Source: an uncultured Dehalococcoidia bacterium (lineage in GTDB: Bacteria > Chloroflexota > Dehalococcoidia > Lucifugimonadales > UBA1123). From it: a stretch of DNA of 64,000 nt. The position numbers were made by a program, and so were the translations under genes. The notes under the pieces were generated by a model, which was given only the letters and a program-made list of their open reading frames with translations, did no database searches and was not told the DNA's origin. The stretch is taken from contig OY282441.1 of NCBI GenBank assembly GCA_958296105.1, positions 2,067,800 to 2,131,799 on the forward strand. Direction: 5' to 3'. Below are positions 27,014 through 35,348 of the stretch, piece by piece (positions within the stretch are counted from its first letter, which is position 1; each line of letters starts with the position of its first letter).

Positions 27014-29791
27014 ATGGTGACGTTTACACGACAAAAAGCTGACAACTGGCATCGTGAGGTGCCGGGCGCGCGGTGGTTCAAGGCCGACCTGCACATCCAC
27101 ACGATAGACGATCATCCTGGACGCAGGGCGAAGTTGCCAGCAGGTATCAACGGGCCTCCACAGTCGCCGAAGACTATTTCAGACTACGCCCGGCGATTCC
27201 TGCAGAGTGCTGTAGAACACGGCGTGCGAGTGCTTGGCATCACGCCCCACTCGCCCCGTATCGCAGCTGACGCAGATACCAGCGCTGTCTGGCGGATCGT
27301 GGAGGAATGGAACAGCGGTTGCGATGACGACGGCATCCCATTCAGGGAAAAGATATACGCCGTGTTCCCAGGCTTCGAGCCATCGTTGAAGGAAGGCCAG
27401 AGCGGGTTGCACCTGCTGTTCCTGTTCGATCCCGAGATCGGCCGCGACGACTACCTGAAAGCGTTCGATCTGGTTATGGGTGGTAGGTCGCCCTGGCCTG
27501 CTGACGGCAACGAGCTTCGAATATCCAGCAGGGATGCGGAAGAAGCGTTCGAGGAGCTTCGCAATCTTCACTTGGAGTGTCCCAAGGACTCGGATGGCGG
27601 CTTCCAGTGGAGCTACATCACGCTCGCCCCGCATATCGACGGAAAAAAAGGCCTGTTCGGAGCGCAGAAGGCTCAGGTGTTGGGGCTCTTTCAGTTCGGG
27701 GAAGTCGCGGGCTTGGAACTCGGTGATCAAAAATTGGTCGAGGATACTGTCAAGAACCGGCCTTGGCTGCGGGACACAATGGAAGAACACCGTCAGGCGT
27801 TTTACCATAGCACCGATGCCTACTCGGTGGACGAAATCGGAAACCGCCACACTTGGCTCAAGCTCGCCAATCCGCGGATCGAGGCGCTGCGTCAAGCCTT
27901 CATCGCCAGCGACTCGCGGATACGTATTGGGTACGAACGAGATGCGAACGGTGGATTGACTGAAATTCCGAATCCTCCGGACGTGACAATGAACCAGCGC
28001 CCTTGGCTGAGGTCCGTCACGGTCAGCGGCGAAGCCTCGTTCTTTGGCGGCAGCGGCGGCAAGCCCGGCAGCCGGTTCGATCTTAGCCCTGACCTTACCT
28101 GCATCATAGGCGGCAGCATGACTGGCAAGAGCACGTTACTCGACGGCCTGCGTATGTATGTAGGAGCGCCTTTGCCGGAGAACTCCGACCTCAAAGGGGT
28201 CGAGGAACGTGGACGGCACCGTTTCCTCGCGGGATCGCCTGAAGTCAAGCTCGACTGCCCCGGCCAGGATACGACTGCGACGCCTCACGAGCAGTGGCCT
28301 GCCGAGTTCTATGCACAGAACGAATTGCAGCAGCTGGCGAAAACCCCCGAGTCCGTGGAGGATATTCTCGCCCGGCTGGTGGCGTCAGAGAAGCAGGGCA
28401 TAGAGGATCGAGAAAAGCGCTTGAGGGGGCTGGATGAGGAGCTGAAGGGAGCCGCCAAGCGCCTTGCGGAACTTGGCGATAAGCTCGCCGACTCCGAGCA
28501 GGCGTTCGAGCGAAGTCAGAAGGCAGTCGAGGAGATCGCGGCTTTTTCGGATGCAGGCGTCGAGAAACTGAACCGAATATCCAGCGATCTGCGACGGTGG
28601 CAGCAGTCCGCAAAAGCTGCCATAGAACTGGCGGGCGACTTGGACAGTGTGCTGGATTCCCTGGGGGCGGTCGATCTGCCGGAGATCGATGACTCCCTGG
28701 CAGACGTACTCCGGGATAAGAGCGTAGCTGACCGTGAAACGGACTTTCGCGCGCGCTGGGATCGTATCCGCCACTTCATACGTTTTGCGAAAGACGAGTT
28801 GGGCGCGGCGAATACCGTCACAGGATCAATTGTCGATGCCCTGGAATCGCACGAGCGCGGCGTTCGGGTGGAGGTCGACCGAGAGTTGGCGACTCATGGG
28901 CTAGATGGAGCCAGAATCAGTCAACTTCAGGCGCTGAACGTTCAGGCATCACTGCTGAAAAGCTACGAGGCGAACTTCAATGATGTGCGAGACAGGCTCG
29001 CCTCTGCGGAGGGTTCTTTCGAGAAATTGCTCTCGGACAGAAAGCGCTTGGTGAAGGAACAGAGACGCGCCTTTGACCGGGTGATTGAGATGGTTCACTC
29101 ACAGTTCGATGGACGGATCGCGGCTCGTCGGATTGATAATGGCGGTTACGAGCCTCTCGATCAATTTCTCAGGAGATTGAACCAAAGAGGTATCACACGA
29201 TGGTGGAATGACCTGAAGGATAAAGACGAGGATCGTCCCACACCCCAAGTGTTGCTCGAAAAATTGAAAGCAGATCAGTTGGATCATGTCGGGATGAGTC
29301 TAGCTGTACAGAACACATTTCGCGAGTCGATTGGCCGCTTGAAGCAGTATGAGATTGCTGCCATTCGATGCAGAGACCTCTACTCGCTGGAACACAAGGT
29401 GGACGACGGCAGTTATCGTTCGTTGGACGACCTCTCCGGCGGCCAGCGTGTGAATCTCCTGCTCTCACTGCTGTTGGAGACAAAAGACGAACGCCCACTG
29501 GTGATAGATCAACCCGAGGACGAGCTGGACAATAGATTCCTGTTTGAGACGATGCTTCCGGCGCTGAAACGGCTCAAGGGACACAGGCAGATCATCGTGG
29601 CGACTCACAACGCGAATATCGTTGTCAACGGAGACGCCGATCTGGTGATTCAGCTAGAGGCCAACGCGAATCGGGGCCGCGTCGAGCTTGCAGGGGCAAT
29701 TGAAGACCCGGACGTGCGCGACGCCATTGTTCGGACCGTTGACGGCGGCGGCGAAGCGTTTCGTCTGCGCCAGATGAAGTACGGATTCTGA
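27014..29791 (+). CDS. TrlF-like PHP-domain / SMC-like ATPase
   Basis: A 925-residue protein. The N-terminal PHP metal-dependent phosphoesterase domain begins ADLHIHTIDDHPG (about 24-36) and continues with LGITPHSPR. An ABC/SMC-type ATPase follows: Walker A IIGGSMTGKSTLL (near 366), a long helical region (about 455-720), signature LSGGQRVNLLLSL (near 808), Walker B LVIDQPEDELDN, and ATHNANIVV. The architecture matches TrlF-family proteins often found beside restriction systems. Predicted activity is ATP-gated nucleic-acid processing by the PHP site; the nucleic-acid substrate is not known. It sits between mod and the AlbA_2 gene, with a 12-base gap to the latter. Confidence 0.85.
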   Translation: MVTFTRQKADNWHREVPGARWFKADLHIHTIDDHPGRRAKLPAGINGPPQSPKTISDYARRFLQSAVEHGVRVLGITPHSPRIAADADTSAVWRIVEEWNSGCDDDGIPFREKIYAVFPGFEPSLKEGQSGLHLLFLFDPEIGRDDYLKAFDLVMGGRSPWPADGNELRISSRDAEEAFEELRNLHLECPKDSDGGFQWSYITLAPHIDGKKGLFGAQKAQVLGLFQFGEVAGLELGDQKLVEDTVKNRPWLRDTMEEHRQAFYHSTDAYSVDEIGNRHTWLKLANPRIEALRQAFIASDSRIRIGYERDANGGLTEIPNPPDVTMNQRPWLRSVTVSGEASFFGGSGGKPGSRFDLSPDLTCIIGGSMTGKSTLLDGLRMYVGAPLPENSDLKGVEERGRHRFLAGSPEVKLDCPGQDTTATPHEQWPAEFYAQNELQQLAKTPESVEDILARLVASEKQGIEDREKRLRGLDEELKGAAKRLAELGDKLADSEQAFERSQKAVEEIAAFSDAGVEKLNRISSDLRRWQQSAKAAIELAGDLDSVLDSLGAVDLPEIDDSLADVLRDKSVADRETDFRARWDRIRHFIRFAKDELGAANTVTGSIVDALESHERGVRVEVDRELATHGLDGARISQLQALNVQASLLKSYEANFNDVRDRLASAEGSFEKLLSDRKRLVKEQRRAFDRVIEMVHSQFDGRIAARRIDNGGYEPLDQFLRRLNQRGITRWWNDLKDKDEDRPTPQVLLEKLKADQLDHVGMSLAVQNTFRESIGRLKQYEIAAIRCRDLYSLEHKVDDGSYRSLDDLSGGQRVNLLLSLLLETKDERPLVIDQPEDELDNRFLFETMLPALKRLKGHRQIIVATHNANIVVNGDADLVIQLEANANRGRVELAGAIEDPDVRDAIVRTVDGGGEAFRLRQMKYGF

Positions 29792-29803
29792 GGTTCTCTT
29801 GAG

Positions 29804-30988
29804 ATGGAGTGGCTGGATATTCTCGAGCGTGTTGAAGCAGGCGAAAGCAGGGAAACTGAATTCAAACGCGGCCTTGACTTATCGGCGATCGGCAGGGCAA
29901 TTTGTGCCTTCGCAAACTCCCAGGGCGGCATCATAATCTTGGGCGTCGATGACTCTCAGCAAATCATAGGCGTCAGGGAGGGTGCCGAGAGTGTTCAGGA
30001 GCGCTTGACGTCGTTTCTACAAACGGGATGCAGTTCTCCAATATCCGCTCGTCTGGGGCGACACGAGGACCTGAACGGCTGGGTACACTGGATCGAAGTC
30101 CCTCGTCAGCGTGGATTCGAACCGTTGCGTTGCGGCGGTCGCGTGTGGGTTCGCCGCGAACGCAGCAGCGTAGAGCCATCGCCAACCGAGCTTCAGGAAC
30201 TCTACAACGCATTCGGATACATTCTGACTGAGGAACGCTTGATTCAGGCTGCGACGCCGGGGCATATTGATCTTGAGATTTTCCATTCGTATCTTCACAC
30301 GCTCGGCTTCGAGACTGAGGAAGGCCCCCAACCTGACAGTGAGGATGATCTCCGCAACCGCCGTGTACTGGCAGAGCTTGGAGGCACACTGCACCCGACG
30401 CTGTACGGTGTACTCGCATTTGGCAGGTACCCGCAACGCTACCCGCAAACACACAACTTCTGGGTAGAGTGTGTCGCCTACGAGGGCGACGACCGATCTT
30501 CGCGGGTCCTGCAGGTCGCCGACGGGAAGGGAACCCTCGATGAACAAGTACGACGATCGGCCGGGTGGGTCTCAGGCTTGGGACGGGCTGAGTCATATCG
30601 AGGTCTGGTACGGGAGGATCGTCCTCTGCTGCCTGAAGCGGCGCTTCGGGAAGCGTTGGTCAACGCCGTTGTGCATCGGGACTATGCGCTCACCGGCTCG
30701 AAGGTGCTTCTGGAGGTCTTCTCCCAACGTGTCGACGTGAGCAGCCCGGGCACGCTGCCCAACCACATGAGTGTGGAGAGCGTTCGCGCCGGCGCCAACC
30801 CTCGATCACGGAACGAGCTGATGGCGAACTACATGCTCGTCAAGGGGTTCATGGAGCAGCGGGGCAGAGGCTGGCCTATAATGCGCAGAGCGATGCGCGA
30901 GTTCAATGGGACCGAGCCCGATATAGTGCAGGATGAGGGAGCCAAGTATGTCAAGGTGACGTTCCAACTCGACTCGTCTGAGGAATGA
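29804..30988 (+). CDS. AlbA_2 (Schlafen-type) DNA-binding / HATPase-like protein
   Basis: A 394-residue protein. The N-terminal AlbA_2 domain is visible as ESRETEFKRGLDLSAIGRAI, then AFANSQGGIIILGVDD and the IEVP segment (about 10-110). A C-terminal GHKL-like ATP-binding part contains EALVNAVVHRDY (near 285) and a Gly-rich stretch near MEQRGRGWPIM. Proteins of this type are annotated as putative transcriptional regulators or ATP-dependent helicase-like proteins and recur in defence loci. It is 12 bases downstream of the PHP-ATPase and one base upstream of the RelE-UvrD gene. It could be a regulator or an effector component; sequence does not decide. Confidence 0.82.
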   Translation: MEWLDILERVEAGESRETEFKRGLDLSAIGRAICAFANSQGGIIILGVDDSQQIIGVREGAESVQERLTSFLQTGCSSPISARLGRHEDLNGWVHWIEVPRQRGFEPLRCGGRVWVRRERSSVEPSPTELQELYNAFGYILTEERLIQAATPGHIDLEIFHSYLHTLGFETEEGPQPDSEDDLRNRRVLAELGGTLHPTLYGVLAFGRYPQRYPQTHNFWVECVAYEGDDRSSRVLQVADGKGTLDEQVRRSAGWVSGLGRAESYRGLVREDRPLLPEAALREALVNAVVHRDYALTGSKVLLEVFSQRVDVSSPGTLPNHMSVESVRAGANPRSRNELMANYMLVKGFMEQRGRGWPIMRRAMREFNGTEPDIVQDEGAKYVKVTFQLDSSEE

Positions 30989-30989
30989 A

Positions 30990-33062
30990 GTGCAGTTCCG
31001 CATTGCAGACACGTTCACTGACAGCCTTGCGAGGCTGACCAATGACGAGCAGAAGGCCGTCAAGACGACCGCATTCGACATCCAGCTGAATCCCGCCCAA
31101 CCCGGCCTTAACTTCGAGAGACTCCAGCGTCCTAAAGATCCCAACTTCCGCTCCGTCCGGGTCAGCCGCGATATTCGGATAATCATTCACCAGTCCGGTA
31201 GTAACCTGCTGCTCTGCTACGTTGACCATCACAACAACGCCTATCAATGGGCGGAGCGGCGCAGGCTGGAGACTCACCCAAAGACCGGCGCCGCGCAGTT
31301 GGTGGAGGTGAGGGAGACAATTCGCGAAGTCACTGTTCCCGTGTATGTCGAAGCTGTACAGGAGACGCCGCCAAAGCCGATACTGTTCGCTAGCGTCTCC
31401 GATGACGTTCTGCTTGGCTATGGCGTTCCGACTGAATGGCTGGGAGATGTGCGCGACGCCAACGAAGATTCCCTGCTGAACCTGGCCGAACATCTGCCGG
31501 GCGAGGCGGTGGAGGCTCTGCTGGAGTTGGCCGTGGGCGGAACGCCGCAGGCAGCACGTCGGGTTACTATTGGCGCGGACGCATTCGAACATCCTGATGC
31601 CCAACGTCGCTTCCGTGTCATGAACGATGTCGCAGAGCTACAGCGTGCCCTCGACTACCCTTGGGAGAAGTGGGCTGTCTTCCTTCATCCCGCCCAGCGG
31701 GAGATTGTCGAGCGGGACTATACCGGCCCTGCAAGGGTCTCGGGATCGGCCGGCACCGGGAAGACCATCGTCGCACTCCACCGAGCGGTACATCTCGCCC
31801 GTGAGAACCCCGACGCTAGGGTGTTGCTAACGACGTTCTCGGAGACGCTGGCTAACGCCCTGCGCGACCGGCTGCGCATTCTGCTCGGCTCAGAGCCTCG
31901 ACTCAGCGAACAGGTGGAAGTCTACGCTGTCGCTGACATTGGTCGGAGACTGTACGAGCTGAATCTCGGCGTTCCCACCTTCGCCGCTAGGGATGATATC
32001 GGCAGGTTGATTGCTGAGGCTGCTGGAGAGGTGGAAGATAATCTGCTCTCTCGGCAATTCATGCTGGCGGAGTGGGAGCAGGTCGTCGATGCCTGGCAGC
32101 TGGATAGCTGGGAAATGTATCGTGATGTCCTGCGCCTCGGTCGCAGGCGCAGGCTGCCCGAAAACCAACGCCGTGCGCTCTGGTCGATATTCGAGCAGGT
32201 GCGCTCAGGACTCAGAAAGCAGAACCTGATCACACACTCCGAAATGCTCGCCCAGATCGCGGCCAGGCTCAGCGAGACGCAGAAGTCTCCTTTCGACTTC
32301 GTCATCGTAGACGAGGCGCAGGACATCGGCGTTTCCCAACTGCGATTCTTGGCAGCGCTGGGTGCAGGACGCCCGGATGGACTGTTCTTCGCTGGTGACC
32401 TGGGTCAGCGCATCTTTCAGCAGCCGTTCTCCTGGCAGGCGCTCGGTGTCGAGATTCGTGGGCGCTCACGCACCCTCAAGATCAACTATCGCACCTCGCA
32501 CCAGATCAGGATGCGCTCCGACCTGCTGCTAGGACCGGACATCTACGATGTCGACGGAAACAGGGAGGGTCGTACAGGCACGATATCCGTATTCAACGGG
32601 GCTGAACCGCGAATAGTGGTCGCCAACTCCGACGAAGCCGAGGCGCAGACCGTCGCCGCTTGGCTGAACGAGCTGCTGGGCAGAAATTTGGAGCCTCATG
32701 AGATCAGCGTATTCGTCAGGTCCAACGACCAGATTGGTAGGGCAGCGAACGCCGTCGAGCGTGCGAGACTATCGCTCACTATCCTCGACGATAACGTCCA
32801 ACCGACCGAGGGTCATGTCTCGGTCAGTACGATGCACCTCGCGAAAGGGTTGGAATTCCGAGCCGTCGCTGTTATGGCGTGCGACGACGAAGCCATCCCG
32901 CTTCAGGAACGGATCGAGTCGGTCACCGACGACTCGGACCTCGAAGATGTTTACAACACAGAGCGACATCTCCTGTACGTAGCCTGCACCCGAGCACGAG
33001 ATCATCTGCTGGTTACTGGCGTCAGCCCAGCATCGGAGTTCTTGGATGACATCCGAGCGTGA
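30990..33062 (+). CDS. RelE/ParE-like domain fused to UvrD/Rep-type helicase
   Basis: The GTG start at 30990 lies one base after the previous stop, after GAGGAA. 690 residues. The first about 95 residues resemble RelE/ParE folds (FRSVRVSRDIRIIIHQSG, then LLLCYVDHHNNAYQWAERR). An SF1 helicase follows: Walker A GSAGTGKTIVALHRA (near 252), DEAQDIG, QRIFQQPFSW, INYRTS, and STMHLAKGLEFRAVAVMACD near the end. It should unwind DNA with 3'-5' polarity. The RelE-like part probably serves recognition or regulation; toxin activity would need testing. It ends the plus-strand defence set, 520 bases from the tmRNA 3' end. Confidence 0.88.
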   Translation: MQFRIADTFTDSLARLTNDEQKAVKTTAFDIQLNPAQPGLNFERLQRPKDPNFRSVRVSRDIRIIIHQSGSNLLLCYVDHHNNAYQWAERRRLETHPKTGAAQLVEVRETIREVTVPVYVEAVQETPPKPILFASVSDDVLLGYGVPTEWLGDVRDANEDSLLNLAEHLPGEAVEALLELAVGGTPQAARRVTIGADAFEHPDAQRRFRVMNDVAELQRALDYPWEKWAVFLHPAQREIVERDYTGPARVSGSAGTGKTIVALHRAVHLARENPDARVLLTTFSETLANALRDRLRILLGSEPRLSEQVEVYAVADIGRRLYELNLGVPTFAARDDIGRLIAEAAGEVEDNLLSRQFMLAEWEQVVDAWQLDSWEMYRDVLRLGRRRRLPENQRRALWSIFEQVRSGLRKQNLITHSEMLAQIAARLSETQKSPFDFVIVDEAQDIGVSQLRFLAALGAGRPDGLFFAGDLGQRIFQQPFSWQALGVEIRGRSRTLKINYRTSHQIRMRSDLLLGPDIYDVDGNREGRTGTISVFNGAEPRIVVANSDEAEAQTVAAWLNELLGRNLEPHEISVFVRSNDQIGRAANAVERARLSLTILDDNVQPTEGHVSVSTMHLAKGLEFRAVAVMACDDEAIPLQERIESVTDDSDLEDVYNTERHLLYVACTRARDHLLVTGVSPASEFLDDIRA

Positions 33063-33539
33063 GCAGGTGCCTTTTCCTATGGTCACAGTTGTGAAGTCTG
33101 TCGAGACAGCCACGACCACAGGCCCAGTGTGAGCACGCTCAGCGCCAGCGCCGTATCCTGCGTCCTGCGCCGCTTCGACTGCTCCCTTCGAGCGTGTACA
33201 GTGCCACGCCACCCGATCGGTGCGCCGAAAGCCCCGTATCGGCTGGGTCTCCGGAGCAGCGTTGGGCCAGCTCTCCAAGCATCAGTATCTCCAGCTCCAG
33301 CAACCGCACATCGACCGTGATCCATTCCGTCGTATATATACGCCCGGAGTTCGAGGATGCGGTGGAAGCTGGCAGGATACTCAGCGACTTCGGGATCCTC
33401 TGGAACAGCGCGTCGATGGGAAGTCGGAACCACCTTCTCCGATCCATGTTGCAGGCGATCTACGTGCATCTGGACAAACGGGAAGTAATCGGCCTTCTGT
33501 CGGAGAGTCCTTTTTGGCGCCAATCCCAGCGGTGGTCGA
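33063..33539. other. Gene-free stretch at the right edge of the island
   Basis: About 480 bases between the helicase stop and the tmRNA terminator. Open frames exist on both strands (for example 33083-33559 minus and 33194-33652 plus), but their products are low-complexity or match nothing I know, and they run into the tmRNA. It may contain remains of an integrase or of an older insertion; I cannot show that. Confidence 0.5.
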
Positions 33540-33553
33540 GAAAAACGAACGGC
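33540..33553. repeat. Right copy of 14-bp direct repeat, inside the tmRNA terminator
   Basis: GAAAAACGAACGGC, identical to 6781-6794 and in the same orientation. It covers the U-run side of the tmRNA terminator and the first bases of its stem. Islands commonly integrate at or near the 3' end of ssrA, so this is the natural candidate for one attachment site. Confidence 0.5.
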
Positions 33554-33568
33554 GCCCACTCGGGCGCC
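33541..33568 (-). terminator. Rho-independent terminator of tmRNA
   Basis: Read on the minus strand, GGCGCCC, loop GAGT and GGGCGCC form a 7-bp all-GC stem, followed after five bases by TTTTT. It starts 16 bases past the tmRNA CCA end. Confidence 0.85.
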
Positions 33569-33583
33569 GCCGCTTCGATTTCG

Positions 33584-33935
33584 TGGTGGAGACGGGGGAG
33601 GGTCGAACTCCCCGTCCAGAAGACTCTCCGACTGAGATTTCTACAAGCTTAGCCGACGCTTGGAGTCACTTCGGCGCGTCCGCGCCGGCGGAGCGCGCGC
33701 TCGAAGCTAGCCGATGGTCTTGAGTCCCGGGCATCGGCGTCACCGAGACAGCGCCCCGAATTACGTCGCCTCGTCCGTCCCCCTCGGGGTAAGGGGCCGG
33801 GAGACGCAAGCCGCGCTAAGCGGCTAGAGCGAACTGCTTGTCGTCAGTTACTTTTGTGCCACCTGATTAACGAGGTCGATGGCGCCTCGGCTTGCGATCC
33901 CGCGAATACATCCCCTGTCGAACCCGCGCGTCCCC
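33584..33935 (-). ncRNA. ssrA: Transfer-messenger RNA (tmRNA)
   Basis: A 352-base RNA on the minus strand. The 5' end GGGGACG pairs with CGTCTCC before ACCA at the 3' end, giving the 7-bp tRNA-like acceptor stem with one G-U pair. The T-arm GTTCGAC is present near the 3' end. The tag frame ends GAC GAC AAG CAG TTC GCT CTA GCC GCT TAG, giving ...DDKQFALAA, the expected ALAA degradation signal. By alignment with E. coli, the resume codon is probably ACT, so the tag would be about TDDKQFALAA. With SmpB it rescues stalled ribosomes. It borders the defence island and is a plausible integration site. Confidence 0.93.
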
Positions 33936-33948
33936 ATGTGTACACCTT

Positions 33949-33977
33949 ATCATACCATGATACGCCCCGAGTGTCAG
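33949..33977 (-). promoter_or_regulatory. Promoter of tmRNA
   Basis: On the minus strand CTGACA (33972-33977) and TATGAT (33949-33954) are separated by 17 bases. Each matches consensus at five of six positions. The mature 5' end lies 13 bases after the -10 box, leaving a short leader for RNase P removal. Confidence 0.7.
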
Positions 33978-34082
33978 CCTCAAAATCGCGCATGGCGACT
34001 TCGCAGGCGCGCCAGCCTGGATGCAGTTCGAGAATCGCCATGCTCCGAGCGCCGCCCGACGAGAGCGCGCCCGAATGCCCAC

Positions 34083-34091
34083 TGCTATAAT
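34083..34091 (+). promoter_or_regulatory. Extended -10 promoter
   Basis: TGCTATAAT contains a perfect TATAAT preceded by TGn, an extended -10 element. No -35 box is visible. It lies 45 bases upstream of the GTG start of the small protein at 34136. Confidence 0.55.
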
Positions 34092-34135
34092 TGGCGCGGC
34101 GGAGTTCTCCACACAAGACCGAGCGAGGTGAGCCG

Positions 34136-34420
34136 GTGGGCGAATTTGGACTGAAGATCAAGACAGACCAGGGCGGCAAGCGCGTAGAGCTGGAGTGCGA
34201 GCATCAGAACGGCTTGCTGTACGTGGTGCCGGCGGAGTCGAGCTGGGTCTGCTCTGAGGAGCTGCTGCACGCCCACGCGATGGCAGGCTTCTTCAGACAG
34301 CTGATGGAGCTGGAGGACGAGCGCGTCCACGACCTCATGCAGCGCTGGGGGCTGTACTACCGTCCACGCCCCCTTGTGGATGCCCTTGTGGATGAGCAGC
34401 AGCCGCCCCCTCGTCAGTAG
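34136..34420 (+). CDS. Small hypothetical protein
   Basis: A 94-residue protein from a GTG at 34136 with a GAGGTGAG ribosome site. It begins VGEFGLKIKTDQGGKRVELE and contains EHQNGLLYVVP and an Ala/His/Leu-rich helix around residues 39-60. No signal peptide or membrane segment is present. The own extended -10 promoter and ribosome site make it a credible gene. Its end overlaps the end of the convergent TPR gene by 7 bases. Function unknown. Confidence 0.65.
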   Translation: MGEFGLKIKTDQGGKRVELECEHQNGLLYVVPAESSWVCSEELLHAHAMAGFFRQLMELEDERVHDLMQRWGLYYRPRPLVDALVDEQQPPPRQ

Positions 34421-35274
34421 TCCTCCCCCAGTCCCTCCGCGTCGTCGCCGGGCGAGTTGATTATGCGGTGGATGACGGGGCTGAACGCTTCGTCGTCTCC
34501 CGGCTCGGTGTCGTCGTTCGACCAGTCCTTGACGGTCACGGCCTCCATGACGAGCAGATCGCCTTCGTCCTCCCCCACGTCTTGCCCCATGACTGCGCTC
34601 GGCACATAGACCCTGTGGCTTGCTCCGCCCCGCGATGGGAACGAGACGACCCGCGACTGCGATGGACTCTTGTACGTCTCTCGAATGATGATTACCAGCT
34701 CCCTGTCCTCCGCGCTGGTCACGGTTGCCTCGTAGTGGTTGCCGCCCTTCATGAGCCGTGCGATACGAGTCCCGATTCGCGGCTCGACCTGCCCGATGTA
34801 CGTCCCGAATTCGTCGGTCACCATCAGACCCGCGCCGCTCGTCTCCAGCCGAACGATGTCGCCGGGAGTGAGCTTCCGCAAGACGTTCGGATGCGAGAGC
34901 TTGGTCAGCGTGGTCACCCCCGCCTTTCCGCTCTCTTCCAGGAATTGGACTCTGCGGCTGGCGCGCCTAGCCACCCTCGGCGTCTCGTCATCACCGAGCT
35001 TCGTGAGCCTTTGGAGATTCTTCTTGGCTATGGCGTTGTTGGGCGAGCGGCTCAGCACGGACTGAAAGGCCGCCCTGGCATCCCTGTTGCGCCCAAGCTC
35101 GCTCAGCGCCTTGCCCAAGCGGTTGTACGCCTCTACGTCGTTCGTGAACTCGCTCACGATCGCCCGATTGATGGTCGCCGCCTCCTCCCACCTGCCCTTC
35201 ATTGCCAGCGCTACGGCTCTCTTCGCCCTGTCCTTCCTGATCTTTTCCCTGTCTTCCAACATACGCGCATTCAT
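34414..35274 (-). CDS. TPR-repeat protein
   Basis: The ATG at 35274 follows an AAAGGAGG site 9 bases upstream and gives 286 residues starting MNARMLEDREKIRKDR. Two TPR-like units (about 15-85) include WEEAATINRAIVSEF and YNRLGKALSELGRNRDARAA. The C-terminal two thirds (about 115-240) is a separate, mostly beta region with the segments KLTPGDIVRLETS and EFGTYIGQVEPRIGTRIARL, reminiscent of an RNA- or ligand-binding barrel. An acidic tail ends the protein. The identity of the C-terminal domain is not known to me. It is probably cytoplasmic. Confidence 0.8.
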   Translation of the reverse strand: MNARMLEDREKIRKDRAKRAVALAMKGRWEEAATINRAIVSEFTNDVEAYNRLGKALSELGRNRDARAAFQSVLSRSPNNAIAKKNLQRLTKLGDDETPRVARRASRRVQFLEESGKAGVTTLTKLSHPNVLRKLTPGDIVRLETSGAGLMVTDEFGTYIGQVEPRIGTRIARLMKGGNHYEATVTSAEDRELVIIIRETYKSPSQSRVVSFPSRGGASHRVYVPSAVMGQDVGEDEGDLLVMEAVTVKDWSNDDTEPGDDEAFSPVIHRIINSPGDDAEGLGEDY

Positions 35275-35348
35275 TTGCGGCCGCCTCCTTTGGAGGATAC
35301 GGAATGGTAGTCGATACTCGAAATCGCGGCAAGTCCGATTACATCGTC

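Noticed and set aside
6887-33062. CRISPR array or cas genes in the defence island
   Set aside because: I found no evenly spaced direct repeats and no Cas1/Cas2/Cas3/Cas9-like protein.
33083-33559. 158-codon minus-strand frame before ssrA as a gene
   Set aside because: It runs into the tmRNA terminator, has no ribosome site, and the product is unlike anything I recognise.
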